A stretch of DNA of 64,000 bases, taken from positions 5,315,822 through 5,379,821 of the forward strand of contig CM068549.1 in assembly GCA_035048495.1 (NCBI GenBank), read 5' to 3'. This DNA comes from Euptelea pleiosperma. Taxonomy: Eukaryota > Streptophyta > Magnoliopsida > Ranunculales > Eupteleaceae. The translations under genes were made by a program, and so were the position numbers. The notes under the pieces are model-generated. The model had not been told where the DNA came from. It was given only the letters and a program-made list of their open reading frames with translations, and did not search any database. Position 1 is the first letter of the stretch. The number at the start of each line of letters is the position of its first letter. Of the stretch, positions 47,828-60,006 are shown piece after piece.

Positions 47828-49006
47828 GACCCTCATTTGATACCTCATTTTTAGTTTAATAAGCTATAGGATCAGAAGCCAATTACCTGAAAATTACACT
47901 ACTTTGAGATCATGTGAGAGCTGCTCCAATAACTGTTATTTTAAACCATACAATAAAGGGAATTAAGGGCATCTTATAGAAAAAAAGTGGCAAAATCTGG
48001 ATCAATTTCTACATTGTAACTGTTACTACAGACCATTTAAAACAGATTCACTCTCAAATTAGATAAAAATCTTGTCCATCATGTCCATTATCATAGACAA
48101 AACAACCTCAAATTCCTTAATAGATAAAGCTATCTAAAAAGACCAACAAACTAAGGGCTTGTTTGAGAGACGCAAAAACTATAGGGCCAAGGCCAACTGA
48201 TGTCAGTCTAGTTTTTTTTTAAATTTGTGGGGCCACTTATTGGGCCCTGCTTTTCAAAATTTTCCCTTTGACCAGGGTTATAGTAAGCTTTTTCAAAAGA
48301 TGTTGCAAAGTCAAACCAGTTCTTTTATCCCTGAACTAGGATAGGCCTTCAAAAGATGAGTACCTTTCCAAACAGGCGCTCTTATCCACTAAAACAAAAA
48401 AGGAATGAATATTCTTTTTTGTTAATTTATTAACTTATGTTCGGAAAGCCCAGCTGCTTATCCAGTAAAACAAAAAAGGTAAAAGAAGTGATGTGTTATC
48501 TCCCGCATTAAGATCTGAATGTTTTAATTTCAGACATAAGGTCCGAAATTAAGCTTACCAAACACCACCTATGTGTTGGGCAATCAATAGTACACAAGCG
48601 AACCACAACGTAATCACGAGAAATAAAATAAAATGAAGATGCAAAGATGCAAACACATGACATAGCAGAGATTAATTTACATAGTTCCCTGATCAAGATC
48701 AAGGTACGTCGTCCACGGACTCACACCGATTCCACTATGTTCTGAGGCAAAAAAAAGAAGGTACGTATATATGTATATATATAAAACCCTAAAATGAAAT
48801 TCGGGTTTCCGTATATCACCATGTAAAATTATGAAAACGCCCTTCAGAAAGCATTTCTGGTTCAATGGCTTGATTTATAGTAAACTAGCACCATCGGGCT
48901 CCACAAACACAAAATATCTTAAAAAAAATGCTCGATTGCAATTACATTTAGGTCATGCTATCGTCATTAATTTCATCTATCGGCAACCAACATGAAACCT
49001 ATTATT
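47828..49006. other. Intergenic region between the convergent genes
   Basis: AT-rich, without a supported gene. It contains a probable degenerate MITE at about 48153-48382 (GGGCTTGTTTGAGAG at one end, CCAAACAGGCGCTC at the other, TAA/TTA outside) and a short TATATGTATATATATAA run near 48764. The minus frames at 48508-48865 have no recognisable product. Confidence 0.5.
48153..48382. mobile_element. Degenerate MITE-like element
   Basis: Imperfect inverted ends GGGCTTGTTTG / CAAACAGGCGCTC about 230 bp apart, with no coding frame. Tourist-like by its end motif, at low certainty. Confidence 0.4.
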
Positions 49007-50610
49007 TCACCTCTTATACTTAGTACCATTGATAGTAACAATCTTATAACTTGCAGGCGGCAGTTCACTCATCTTCCCATATTCTTTTTCGTAGAACTCC
49101 CAGAGCTCTGACCTGGTTTGTACCAAAACAAAACAGCTAGCAAAACAATCAATATCCATTAATGTGTTGCACAATATTCCAATTTATTCATAAAATACAA
49201 CGCTAGTGCTTCCATGTATTACCCTACCAGTATGCCAAGAATTGGAACGGCGCGTACTTGTCGTAAATCTCTTTTGCATCTTTTTCCACACTTTTTATTG
49301 TGCAATTTTTCCTTGCATGAAACTGCATATATGCGCACAAAAGAGTTCATTATTTAATTATTGTGACAAAAATCAGGAAAAAAAGTGATGAAGATTTGAA
49401 ACCTTCTGTAAATGCTTAATTGTTTCGGTGTCTGCTGGAATTCTCTGATAAAATCCAATGCAGGTCAATACATAGGAACATGCAAAAGAACCAAACCCTT
49501 TCATGCGCATCAACTCCTCATACGCTTTGTCTTCAACTTCATCTTTTTCTTCAAATCTCTCCAGCCGAAGCTTCCCGCTCTCAATTCTTTTAGCAAGTTT
49601 TAATATGGTACTACCTCTATAACCAAGCTTGCAACGTTTACTGAAGAACTCCTCATCAAGACTCGCTATTTCTTTCGAGCTAGGAAAATCTCCATATTCT
49701 CTTCCTAATTCAGACAGCTGAGGATTTGATACCAATATCTGTGCTCCACATTCAACATTTATCTCTGCATTGATGCAGCCATGTTTTCTCTTCGATCCTC
49801 TCTTCCTTCTACGCGTCGTCTTTGGAATAAAATCTCTGGGAGTTGAGCACTGAATTACCGAGTTATCCTTCAATTCTAGTTGAAGCTCACAGAGAGCTCT
49901 AGCCATATCCAGTGATCTCCCCCACCTACTACCGGGAACTAATAAGTTATTCATAGATAGATATAGTAATAAAGAATGTATAAAATATTATTATATTTGT
50001 ACATATTTGCAATATTGAGAGAGAGAGAGAGGGAGAGAGACCCGCAGTTACATAGGAGGATGGACTTGACCATATCTTCGAATAGGGTTGGTGAACGAAA
50101 AACTCGACCAAAACCTCTCTTCTCGGCATTAGGGTGGATCTTGTGGAATTCGGCAATCTTCCTTTCATCTTCCTCAGATATCCGTAGCATGCGAGCAACT
50201 TGAGCCTGAAACAAATCACATAGACACATGCACCAATTATTATTATTATTTTTTTATTTCTTTTTTGTCATCTCTATTCATAATGAGATCAGTAGTACCA
50301 GCAAGAGTTGTTGATCTTGAGTGGAGATAAAATCGATGCCCAGAATCTGTAGACGAAGAGAAGAATGTTTGGGGGGATGTGATATGCGAACAGTGACGGA
50401 AGTGGTGGAATCAGAGAGGCGCAAGGGACGTTGGAGGGTATTCTTTGATGGATCCCAAAGGTTCGGGGCCATCATGAAGAACCCATGGCTGCACACTGCC
50501 TTCTCCAGATTGAAGCTCGAAGATGAATTTCCAAGAGGCAGAAATAACAAGCAGCATGGACGACTCATCTCTTCCTCTTCTTCTTTGTTTCTTCTTCCGG
50601 GTTCACTCAT
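49007..50610 (-). CDS. HhH-GPD superfamily DNA glycosylase (399 aa)
   Basis: Five exons on the minus strand: 50610-50299, 50205-50042, 49925-49403, 49322-49228 and 49112-49007. The total is 1200 nt with all GT..AG junctions in frame. The N-terminal domain has KAVCSHGFFMMAPNLWDP and RPLRL. The middle has HPNAEKRGFGRVFRSPTLFE and LLCNC..WGRSLDMARALCELQ. A basic insert, RRRKRGSKRKHG, lies near residues 197-208. The helix-hairpin-helix LMRMKGFGSFACSYVL (about 298-313) leads to IPADTET, whose Asp (about 324) is at the GPD catalytic position. The usual bifunctional Lys after the hairpin Gly is not there, so a monofunctional base excision-repair glycosylase is expected. The C-terminus has YDKYAPFQFLAYWSELWEFYEK. 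An in-frame ATG at 50685 would add 25 residues; 50610 fits better because the family's N-termini are short. The gene appears intact. Confidence 0.9.
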
Positions 50611-51068
50611 TATTTTGAGAAAAGAAAAAGCTTGTCTGCGTCTTTGTGTGTGTATGCGTGAGAGAGAGATAGATGGTAAAGACAAGAAGAAGTTGCAAGA
50701 GCTGTTTAAGCTTGTTGAGTGACTTCACGAATTCTTCAGTAATTAATTAAAGTCACGAGTTTTGTTTATTTTTACAGTGACTTTACGAATTCTTCACTTG
50801 TTTTCTTAGTTTTGATTTGGTTTCTGACTCTTCCAACAAGCATTTAATTCGCTATGGTTAACTGGCACATTAGTACTCCTCCCAAAAAAACTTTGGAACT
50901 AAACATTTTTCTCATTTTGTTAAAAAAAATGGAAACTAATTAATTTTCTGATTTGTTTTGGACAAAATCACCATGAGTTAATGATTGGCCTTCTATACTG
51001 CCACCTAGTGCATTTTCGGGGCCCGCTGACTGCATGTATGTTTAGCCCACCTCTTGGTGGATATACGT

Positions 51069-51226
51069 ACACCAAAAATCAGCTTTGATTGATTCATGAT
51101 TTCTGGCTGGTGGATTTGCTACCCAAAAAATAATGCTACAATCAATTTGCTAGAATTAGTACCCTTGAAAAAAAATGCTAAAATCTAATGGCTAGAGATT
51201 ACCAATCAAGATGATTTTTTGTGTGT
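51069..51226. mobile_element. MITE-like element, copy 2 (upstream of the glycosylase gene)
   Basis: Ends ACACCAAAAATCAGCTTTGATTG and its near-inverse CAATCAAGATGATTTTTTGTGTG, about 158 bp. It has the same interior landmarks as 44616-44753. Confidence 0.65.
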
Positions 51227-53758
51227 CAAAATAATGTGCTAAGTGGCCCAAGATCATGTGGAGAAAACTTTTGTGGCCACTTCCTGATGGCACCCTGGCC
51301 CGTCCTAGAGAAACATTTCTTTGTTTCGAAAGACTAAAATTGCGGGAAATGTTGTCATTTAAAAATGCATTAAGAAATTCAGCAAAAATAATGAAAAAAT
51401 GAAATAAAACAAAAAAGTTAAATACTGACAAATTTTTATCTTATAAAAAGTTACTAGTGTCATTACCTATGCTAAAGCACAGGAGCAGAATTAAAGAATA
51501 AAATATATTTATAGTAATTAAGAAAAAAAAATGAATTCGCCTTTTTATAGAAGTAGATGTTTGAACGGTTAAATATGATTTTTGTTTGAACTGTTAAATA
51601 TGATGATAACGGCTCAATAATTTTAGAAATTGTAAACTTTAAAATATATCATTATCAATAATAGATATTAAAGAGTTTGAATCGAATTGGATTTATTTTA
51701 ATGGCTCAAAATATATAGAATTCGTGAACTATTTAATTCTATAAAAGTGATGAAAAAACAGTTTTATTTGAAGTGAAATTCTTTGGGTTGACCTGTAAAA
51801 TAAGCTGTCAACAGCTCATCAACTTTAAAAACATTTTGAAGTTAGGATCTGTATACAACAAAAAATTTCGAGCCTCAAAGATAAACGAACCCAACAAAAA
51901 AAAAATTCAATGGTTAGCAATAACAAATAAATATTTTATTTGGTCCATCCGTCATGTAGGGATGGGACACACGTGTAAGTGGCCGTGGTGCTTAAGAATG
52001 CCATTTGGCTATCAGAAATTGTTTTAATTTTTTTTGCAACCATCATTAGAGGAAACAAAAATTAGAAGAAACTTGAATCTTCAAATCTACGTCCACTGTC
52101 ATCACCGATCGGTCGACAACAACCACAACATCACTGTCGGGCTAGGGGAATTTGTGGTGCATATACCTAAATAAGTCGACAACGATGAATGCTTACGATC
52201 AGACTTATTAAGTCTTATTACAATTCTCCATGAATGCTTACCATCGGACAAACGGTCGACACGTCCTAAACTTTATATCAGCCTTTATAAGATAATAATT
52301 TTCCTAGAATATTATTAAAAAATATAAAAACAAATAAAGTAGTTAAATTTGCTGACTGAGCAACGGTTTTCATCTCCGTACCGGCACCCTGCAACTCGAC
52401 CCCCACCATGACTATTGTAGCAGGTTAGCACTGAAGCACCCTTGTATTTCTCGCACCGTTGTACAGTTGCTGATACACTTCATCTGAGAGTACTCCAGCC
52501 AGGAACGCATACACTTCCACCACAGTAACTGTTTCATCCCCGTTCTATACAACTCACCCGCATGGGGAACTCGATGTCAGTAACCCACTGGAATATGATA
52601 GCCGGTGCTAGGAATTTGCCACCGTACGACGATGGAATGGGAACGTGTTGATCCTGAACTTTAGCACCAGGGGGCCAGGACTGGACTTGGCATGTACTAA
52701 ACTCGTACCACATGTACCGTGGGATACGAAAAGTGAGATTCCGGGAAGTTTTGCCCATTGTTTATTGAAGTAGCCAGCCGCGGAACCCTCGATTTGCTTA
52801 TCCTTTGAATCAACGGCTGGGTTTTTATTTTCTTGATTGGTTTAAAATGACAGATATATAGGGGAGAGAGGTGTTTTAAGAGGGATAGACGTGTTTAACC
52901 AATGTTAAAACGGTTGTATTTTGATTTTCTAGCTTGGTTCTAAACGACAGATAGGGGAAAGACGTGTTTAACCAATACTTCTTCTCAGACATAGTGGACC
53001 CGTAGTTGCCAGGTATAAATAGTGAGAGAAGCACTGGGGAGGGAGAATGGTTAGGAAGATGAAGAGACGTCTTTAACCAATGTTTCTTCTTAGACGTAGT
53101 GTGGCTGCCAGGTATAAACAGAGAGAAAATGGTTGGGATTCTTGGGAAGAGATACCATACTGAACGACGCTTGGGATTCTAGGAAGAGAGACGATACTTG
53201 AGTATTGAGACGATTAAGAAAAATTAACTGTACGTTGAGAAAAGAGAAATTGGAAGAGTGAGAATTACTTTCTGTTGCGGCACTTTGTACGTCTTTGTGA
53301 GGTTAACTCTCTGCTGGATTCACGTAAGGGTGTTTATGAATCAGAAGAAATAATTTAGCATTTATGTTAGTGTAGGATTTATTCTATGGAATGGGAGGAA
53401 GAGATGTTTTGGGTTAGAAATTAGACATGAGAGAGGATAGAGGTAAGTGGTCAAGGGTATTTTTGGGAAAAACGCTGGAAAAAAGATGGGGAGAGGGCCA
53501 CCCCAGCATTGCCGAGCTTTAGTATAGATAATAGATTTCATGTTCAATTCTAGTGGATGTTATGCGTTGAATAATTCAATCATGTTGAAAAATGCGTGAA
53601 TTTTATCAAACCTTTGGTTCGTATTTTGAATATTTCATATGGTTTGCGAATAATTCGAGAATTTACTAACAATGATCTGGACTAGCATTCTAGTGGCTCT
53701 CCCACGTTAAAATTAAATCTCATCATATATTGCCATACACGTGCATGATTGAAGGAGA
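51227..53758. other. Unique-looking intergenic region
   Basis: About 2.5 kb without a recognised gene or element. A 74-codon minus frame at 52534-52758 (starts MGKTSRNLTFRIPRYMWYE) has non-biased composition and could be a gene fragment, but I do not recognise it and it lacks obvious exons around it. Short repeats of ACGTGTTTAACCAATG.T at about 52890, 52960 and 53070 mark a diverged local duplication. Confidence 0.4.
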
Positions 53759-53776
53759 CACTACAAGAAAAAAGGG
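53759..53776. repeat. CACTA terminal inverted repeat
   Basis: CACTACAAGAAAAAAGGG, the conserved end of plant En/Spm elements. Confidence 0.9.
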
Positions 53777-53779
53777 TAT

Positions 53780-54246
53780 TAACAGCGGTCGGGGCCGCCG
53801 CAAAAGGTATAAAAAATCGCCGCTAAAACCTTCAGCGGCGGTCAAATGAAAAATGGCCGCTGCTGAAAAATTTCGCACAACCGACACTTATGCCATGGGG
53901 AAAACACGGGTTAGCGACGGTTAGTGGCCGCGTCTAATAGCGGCGGCCAGCACTGAACCGCCACTAAAAGAAGGTATTACCGGCGGTCGTAACCGCCGCT
54001 AATACTTACTTATAGCAGCGGTTTTATTTTGGCCGCCACTAATACAAACCTTTTGCGGCGGCCAGTAACCGCCACTAGTACGTACCTTTTGAGGTGGCCA
54101 ACACTGAACCGCCGCTAAAAATAGGTATTAGCCGAGGTCGTTGACAGCCGGTAATACCTATTTTTAGCGGCGATTCAGTCGTGGCCGCTACTAATGCTTA
54201 TTGCGAACTGTTTTAGCAGCGGCCACTAACCGCCGCTAAAAGTAAT
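53780..54246. repeat. CACTA subterminal array of AGCGGCGGTC / GACCGCCGCT motifs
   Basis: At least ten direct and inverted variants of TAGCGGCGG(T/C)C and GAACCGCCGCTAAAA, often paired as short hairpins. In En/Spm elements such repeats bind the regulator (TNPA-type) protein. Confidence 0.82.
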
Positions 54247-54547
54247 TTTTTTTTTTTTTTAAATTATTAAAATTTTAATCCAGTGTACCTGTAACCTATA
54301 TGATTATGATGATTAATAGTAAGACTAACTAAATCAAATAAACAATTCATTAAATTTAAAGATTCATACAAAATATCTTTAGTTCAAAAATATTTGTAAA
54401 TAAAAATAAACTCGGCAAAACATCAGTTGGGTCTGCAGCAAATCAATAATCACCTGGATCCTGCAAATGAAAAAATAATAAACTAATTAGAATAATAACT
54501 ATTAAAATTTATAATGAATTAAATATATTGTTTAAAATTCGAAATAG

Positions 54548-55650
54548 ATTTCAGTTCTAAGTCTTAAATTCATAAACCTACAACAACATTTCTCAACCGG
54601 ACATCAGATTTTGACCCCGTCTCTTCCAACAAATTTGAAGTGTTGGAAAAGAATTCGGGATATTCTGACCTCGTTTGCCAGATTTAGACGACGAGATCCC
54701 GAAATGCATTTCAGTTCTAAGTCTTAAATGCCTAAACCTACGACTGACTACAGTTTCTCAACTGGACATCGAAATTTGACTTCGTCTCTTCCAACATATT
54801 TGTTTCAACACATTTGAAGTGTTGGAAGAGATTTTGGGAGATTCTGACCTCGTTTGCCCGATTTGGACGTCAAGATCTCGAAAGCATTTCAGTTCTAAGT
54901 CTTAAATGCCTAAACCTACAACTGACTACAGTTTCTTAACTGGACATCGAAAATTGACTCCGTCTCTTCCAACATATTTGAAGTATTTGAAGATATTTCA
55001 GGAGATTATGGCCTCGTTTGCCCGATTTGGGCGTCGAGATCCCGAAATGAATTTCAGTTCTAAGTCTTCAATGCCTAAACCTACAACTGACTACAGTTTC
55101 TCAACCGAACATCGGAATTTGACTCTGTCTCTTCCAACATATTTGTTTCAATACATTTGAAGTGTTGAAAGAGATTTCGGGAGATTCTGACCTCGTTTGC
55201 CCGATTTGGGCGTCAAGATCCTGAAATGGATTTCAGTTCTAAGTCTTAAATGCCTAAACCTACAACTGACTACAGTTTCTCAACCGGACATCGGATTTTG
55301 ACCCTGTCTCTTCCAACATATTTGTTTCAACACATTTGAAGTGTTGAAAGAGATTTTGGGAGATTCTGACCTCGTTTGCTCGATTTGGGCGTCGAGATCC
55401 CGAAATGGATTTCAGTTCTAAGTCTTAAATGCCTAAACCTACAACTGACTACAGTTTCTCAACTAGACATCGAATTTTGACCCCGTCTCTTCCAACATAT
55501 TTGTTTCAACACATTTGAAGTGTTGGAAGAGATTTCGGAAGATTTTGACCTCGTTTGCCCAATTTGGGAGTCAAGATCCCAAAATGGATTTTAATTCTAA
55601 GTCTTAAATGCCTAAACCTACAACTGACTATAGTTTCTCAACTAACTACA
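54548..55650. repeat. Tandem array of 160-180 bp units inside the CACTA element
   Basis: TTCAGTTCTAAGTCTTAAAT landmarks lie at about 54549, 54708, 54887, 55049, 55229, 55408 and 55588 (the last slightly changed). Each unit also contains CAACTGACTACAGTTTCT, CTCTTCCAACATATTTG and CGTTTGCCCGATTTGG. Two units are about 18 bases shorter because they lack a TGTTTCAA-containing segment. Confidence 0.85.
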
Positions 55651-56562
55651 GTTCTTTCTTTATACGCATTCTCTTCATATCTAGACGAGCCTTCAAGTTG
55701 TCTTTTGAACCCTCCATGTTCAACAGTGTCCCAATCACATTATCACACACATTTTTCCAGATTGTGCCGCAGCAAGAGATCTTTCAAATATGGCAATTCG
55801 AAGAAAATACTCCTCTTCTTCCAATTCTTCGGTAAATGATAGTCATCCCTCTTTCTCTTCCTCCTAGTGATATCTGTATCTGCCTTGCCAAATGTGATCT
55901 GCTCGTAATCACATAATTAATCGAGCACATCCCCACCGGTCAACGGTAAGGGCACATTCCTAGTTTCCGTTTTGCTATCAAACGATCTCTTATTCTGTCG
56001 AAATTTATGATCATGTGGAAGAAATCAACGATGTCTCATATAGCATTCTTTGCGTCCTTCTACCAATCTAAACGAACATGTCTCCCTATGGCAAAAGAGA
56101 CATAGAAGTTTCCCTTTAGTACGCCAACCATACAAGTTGGCTAATGCAGGGAAGACCTTAATAGTCCATATCACTCCTGCATGACACCGAAAATTTTGTT
56201 TTAAAAAAGCATCGTATACCACAAATCCATCTGTCCATAATTCCTTCAACTCCTCTATCAATGTTTGCAAGTACACGTCAATGTCGTTCCCGGGAGCTTT
56301 AGGACCTAGAATAAGCAATGTCAACATGAAAGACGTTTGCTTCATACACATCCACAGAGGCAAATTGTATGGAATAAGAACTACAGGCCATGTGCTGTAC
56401 GGAGTACTCGTATAAATGAAGGGGGTGAAGCCATCACTCCTTACCCCAAGTCGAACATTCATCGGTTCAGAACCGAACAGCGGGTATTGCATGTCCAAAG
56501 TTTTCCACGTCTTAGAGTATGCCGGATGTCTCAACACACCATCCTTCGTATGGCAACATATG
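55648..56562 (-). pseudogene. TNP2-type CACTA transposase remnant
   Basis: The minus strand carries, in order, DGVLRHPAYSKTW, NVRLGVRSDGFTPF, IPYNLPLWMCMKQTSF, PGNDIDVYLQTLIEELKELW, FRCHAGVIWTI and ECYMRHR, and then, after a stop, FLPHDHKFRQNKRSF. A second stop follows, then WKKRSIFFELPYLKDLLLRHNLE. After a small deletion and frameshift comes DNVIGTLLNMEGSKDNLKAR. These are consecutive blocks of the plant TNP2 / Transposase_21 family. There are at least two stops and a frameshift, the conserved stretch between RHNL and DNVIG is shortened, and both ends are missing, so it is non-functional. Confidence 0.88.
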
Positions 56563-58930
56563 TATTTAACATTTAATAAGAATAAAAAATGAACACAATA
56601 ACATCAAAAGTAATAATATGGAAAGAACTAAAATTAAATAACATGAATAACTTGTAAACAATCATCAAATTTCATGACTAACACGGATGGACAATACTAG
56701 TGGAAACCACAAGAGAATTCAACATTCCATGGTCGAACCCTATGAGGGATCTATGACACAAGGTCGACCACTAAAAAGGGATCCAAGACACTTGGCCGAA
56801 CCCTATGAGGGATCCAAGACACATGAGTGGAATCCTCATGCATACAAGTCTAATTCAAACAATAAGGTTAAAACATTAATAGTTAATAATCATGACCGAA
56901 CCACTAATAATTAATAGGTTTTTACAAACAAATGTACTGCATTATAAAAATCATAACTAAATAAATATAAATTAAAAAAATATAAACTCAATGGATTTAA
57001 AAATTAGATTCACAGAGGTTTTGAAAAAAAATAAATAGAAAAATATTTAGATTCAAAATATAGGGCAAAACCCTTAATGAAGTGGGTCCGATAGAATCTG
57101 AAATTATGAGTTTTACAGAAAAGTCCAGCACATTTGAAAAATCATAACTTAATCAATACAAATAAGAAAAATACAAACTCAAAGGTTATAGAAACTAGAT
57201 TTACAGAGGTATCTATGAAAATTAATTAAAAAATATTCAAATTCAAAATATAGGTCAAAACCCTTAATAAACTGGGTCAGACAGAATTAGAAATTTTGGG
57301 TTTTACATAAAAGTCTGACATATTTGAAAAATCATAACTTAATCAATACAAATCATAAAAATACAAAATTAAAGGTTATAGAAACTATATTTATAGAGGT
57401 ATTTATGAAAATTAATTAAAAAAATATTAAGATTCAAAATATAGATCAAAATCCTTAATGAAATGAACTATATAGAATCTAAAATTCTGAGTTGTTTAGA
57501 AACATTGAGTACATTTGAAAAATTATAACTTAATCAATATAAATCAAAAAAATACAAACTCAATGGTTATAGAAACTAGATTGATAGAGGTATCTATAAA
57601 AAATAATTAAAAAATATTTAAGTCAAAAATATAGATCAAAATCCCAAGTGAAGTGGACCATACAGAATCTGGAATTTTGGGTTTTTTTTTGTAAAGTCTA
57701 ACAATTTAAACAAATTATAATTAAATAAATATAAATTAGAAAAATACAAACTAAATGGTTTTAAAAAATAGATTCATAGAGGTGTTTAGAAAAAATAATT
57801 ATAAAAATATTTAAGTCATAAAAATACAACGAAAATGATAAAGAACATAGTCATCCGTTATAGGTGCAAAAGAAACGATGGCCAAACCCATCATGGTGAC
57901 ACAAAATAAAGATCAACTCAATAAGAATAAAGTAAATATTGCTGAAATTAATTTATAATGAATATCAACAATTACATAATGAAAGAGAAACAAAATCTTG
58001 AAGAAAAACAAGTACAGGATGGATCAAACACACTTACTTGAAGGTTTCTTGAACTTTAAAGAAGAATTCTTGAATGGCTTGAAAAGTTCCTCATTTGTTG
58101 ATCTTTTGCTCCCAATGTGATATATGTTTATGAGAGAAGGGAGATGAACACTATCCTAGGGTTTGGTAATGATTGGAGAAGAAGAGATGGTGTTAATAGT
58201 GGATGAGTGTAGATGAAGGCTTGAGTTTTAGGTTAAAGATTAAGTGTAAAGAATAATGGAAGAAGAGAACTTAAATAAAATGTCATGAAGAATTAGGTCT
58301 CATAAGGATTAGGGTTAAGGGATTTTTGCAACTCTCCTAGGGTTGACTTTTTCAACCCTCCAAAATTTATATTTTAGGCTAATTATGGTTTAAAAATGGG
58401 CCTAAGGCCCATATGTATCAACTAGGCCTCATTTAAGATTATTTATAAGCCCAAAAAGTCTCTAAAACATAAAATAATACTACAAAACATTAGATACATG
58501 ATTATTAATATAATATAACCTATGTAGCTTAATAATAAAGTCTCACCATATACATCTCTCAGTCAGGGCACACCCTAATTAGGGTTTGGGCACCTACCTC
58601 ACTAAATGGTCCATAACTTATCCTACATTTAGAGTTAGGTTCCATAACTTGGTGGACCTCTCTTAGGGTTTAACTAGAATATGGCTAATGGTTCAAGCAC
58701 ACACAATAGCCTACACAATACAAGAAACAAGCAAAATATCTGAAATGCCCTAAATACGATAAAAGTTAGAAATAAGCTATACCGGGGCTTAGATGACTCT
58801 AGTGTCTTAAACCAAATAGGTATAAGAGTTTATTAGGGTTTCAATTAATCATCTATAAGGTCAAGTAAACAAGTCAACCTTGGTCAAATTTCATAAAAAG
58901 TCAAAAATACCTTTGAAAAAGTTTAGGGTT
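56563..58930 (-). mobile_element. Diverged family-B LTR fragment
   Basis: Matches the minus family-B LTR from about 26950 to 28620: GGATCCAAGACACTTGGCCG, the AGAGGTATCTATG array, GGATGGATCAAAC at the exon-like block near 58018, and GGCCCATATGTATCAACTAGG near 58407. It lacks both LTR ends. From about 58460 it is no longer alignable by eye with the other copies, and to 58930 only AT-rich sequence without genes is seen. Confidence 0.75.
57000..57800 (-). repeat. Tandem array of about 190-bp units (about 5 copies)
   Basis: ACAGAGGT or ATAGAGGT landmarks lie at about 57008, 57198, 57388, 57580 and 57770. This is the family-B array in a more diverged form. Confidence 0.8.
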
Positions 58931-60006
58931 ACAAAACACATTTTAGAAAGTTTAGATATAAAGTCGTTCTGATTAAGTCTCGTTATGCGCTTCTTCTATC
59001 GCAGGAAATCCCAATTGGATGATTCTCGAGACTTGCGGGCTCACATCGATCATGAAAGCCCATTATCAAAGCTTAAAGAGCCCACAGGTTATGACTAAAA
59101 GATATGGGCCAAATACGGGTTGAACAAGAGGACTGAAGAGCTGGCCCAAAGAACGAAGAGAGTGGGAGAGCCGATGACTAAGAGACTGACCAAAGCATTT
59201 AAAGTTGCATGAATTGACAAGAAATGATGGTCTGCTCTATTGGTGAAGCGTGAGGAGGGACACAGTGAAGACTAGGGTTCTAGACCCTCTGCCAATGATT
59301 TTTTCTCCATTTTCTGATATTTTCTCTCTCATCCCCCTAATTCTCTCTCCTCTCTCTAAAATCCTAATTTCCTCTCTCTTAGCTCTAACAAACTCTCTCC
59401 CCTTGACGTATCACCATCACCCATCAAATCCACCGTTCGATCGCCATCCATCCTACTATCCAATCATGCCACCGAGCATTCGATCGTCCATCCGATCATC
59501 AACCCGACCTCCAATTTAAAATCTCAACCCTTAGGGTGTGTTTGAGTGTGTATAAATATATCAAATGGTTGATTGTAACTGAGAGCGCAGAGCTCGATCT
59601 TCGAGGAAAGAAAAATGTATTTTTTTCTTTGATTGTTATTTCATGAGAAAAATGCATTTTTCTCCTTTGGCAACCAAACGCACCCTAACTAACCCTATCC
59701 TTATAAATTACAACATTCCCACGTTAAAACGTGGTTCCCTCCCCCATCTAAAAATGAGTCGTCTTCTTCATTTTCTTCCTCTCCTTACTGGAGTGGCAAA
59801 ACTGGCAACTCCGGTCGCCGCTTCTTCCTCCTCTTCCTCTTCTTCTTCTTTTTCTTCTTCTTCTTCTTCTTCTTTTTCTCCCACACGGTCTGCCAACCCG
59901 CGGCCAGCAACCAGACTTGCCGCACCTCCAACATCCACCACAGTCTGCCATTCACACCGCCTGGCACCTCCACAACACCGCCGCCCCTCTCTTTTCTACC
60001 GCTAGA
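58931..60006 (+). mobile_element. Family-A LTR fragment, both ends missing
   Basis: It begins inside the LTR (CACATTTTAGAAAGTTTAGAT, compare 11757) and runs through GCGCTTCTTCTATCGCAGG, the TTC-rich block and a degenerate palindrome at about 59787-59813. It ends abruptly where the next LTR starts. The frame at 59643-60005 is low-complexity. Confidence 0.8.

Larger units (their letters stand above)
53759..56562 (-). mobile_element. Truncated CACTA (En/Spm) transposon
   Basis: It begins with the terminal repeat CACTACAAGAAAAAAGGG and a GC-rich subterminal region. A tandem array follows, and then the remains of a TNP2-type transposase on the minus strand, so this is the downstream end relative to the gene. 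It breaks off at about 56562, where a family-B LTR fragment begins. No second CACTA end is found in the window. Confidence 0.88.

Noticed and set aside
52534..52758. 74-codon minus frame as a confirmed gene
   Set aside because: Composition is plausible but there is no recognised family, no exon partners and no length support. It is noted only within the intergenic entry.
53759..54246. GC-rich short palindromes as a CRISPR array or rRNA-like sequence
   Set aside because: Spacing is irregular, motifs are inverted and variable, and they start right after a CACTA end. They are subterminal transposon repeats.
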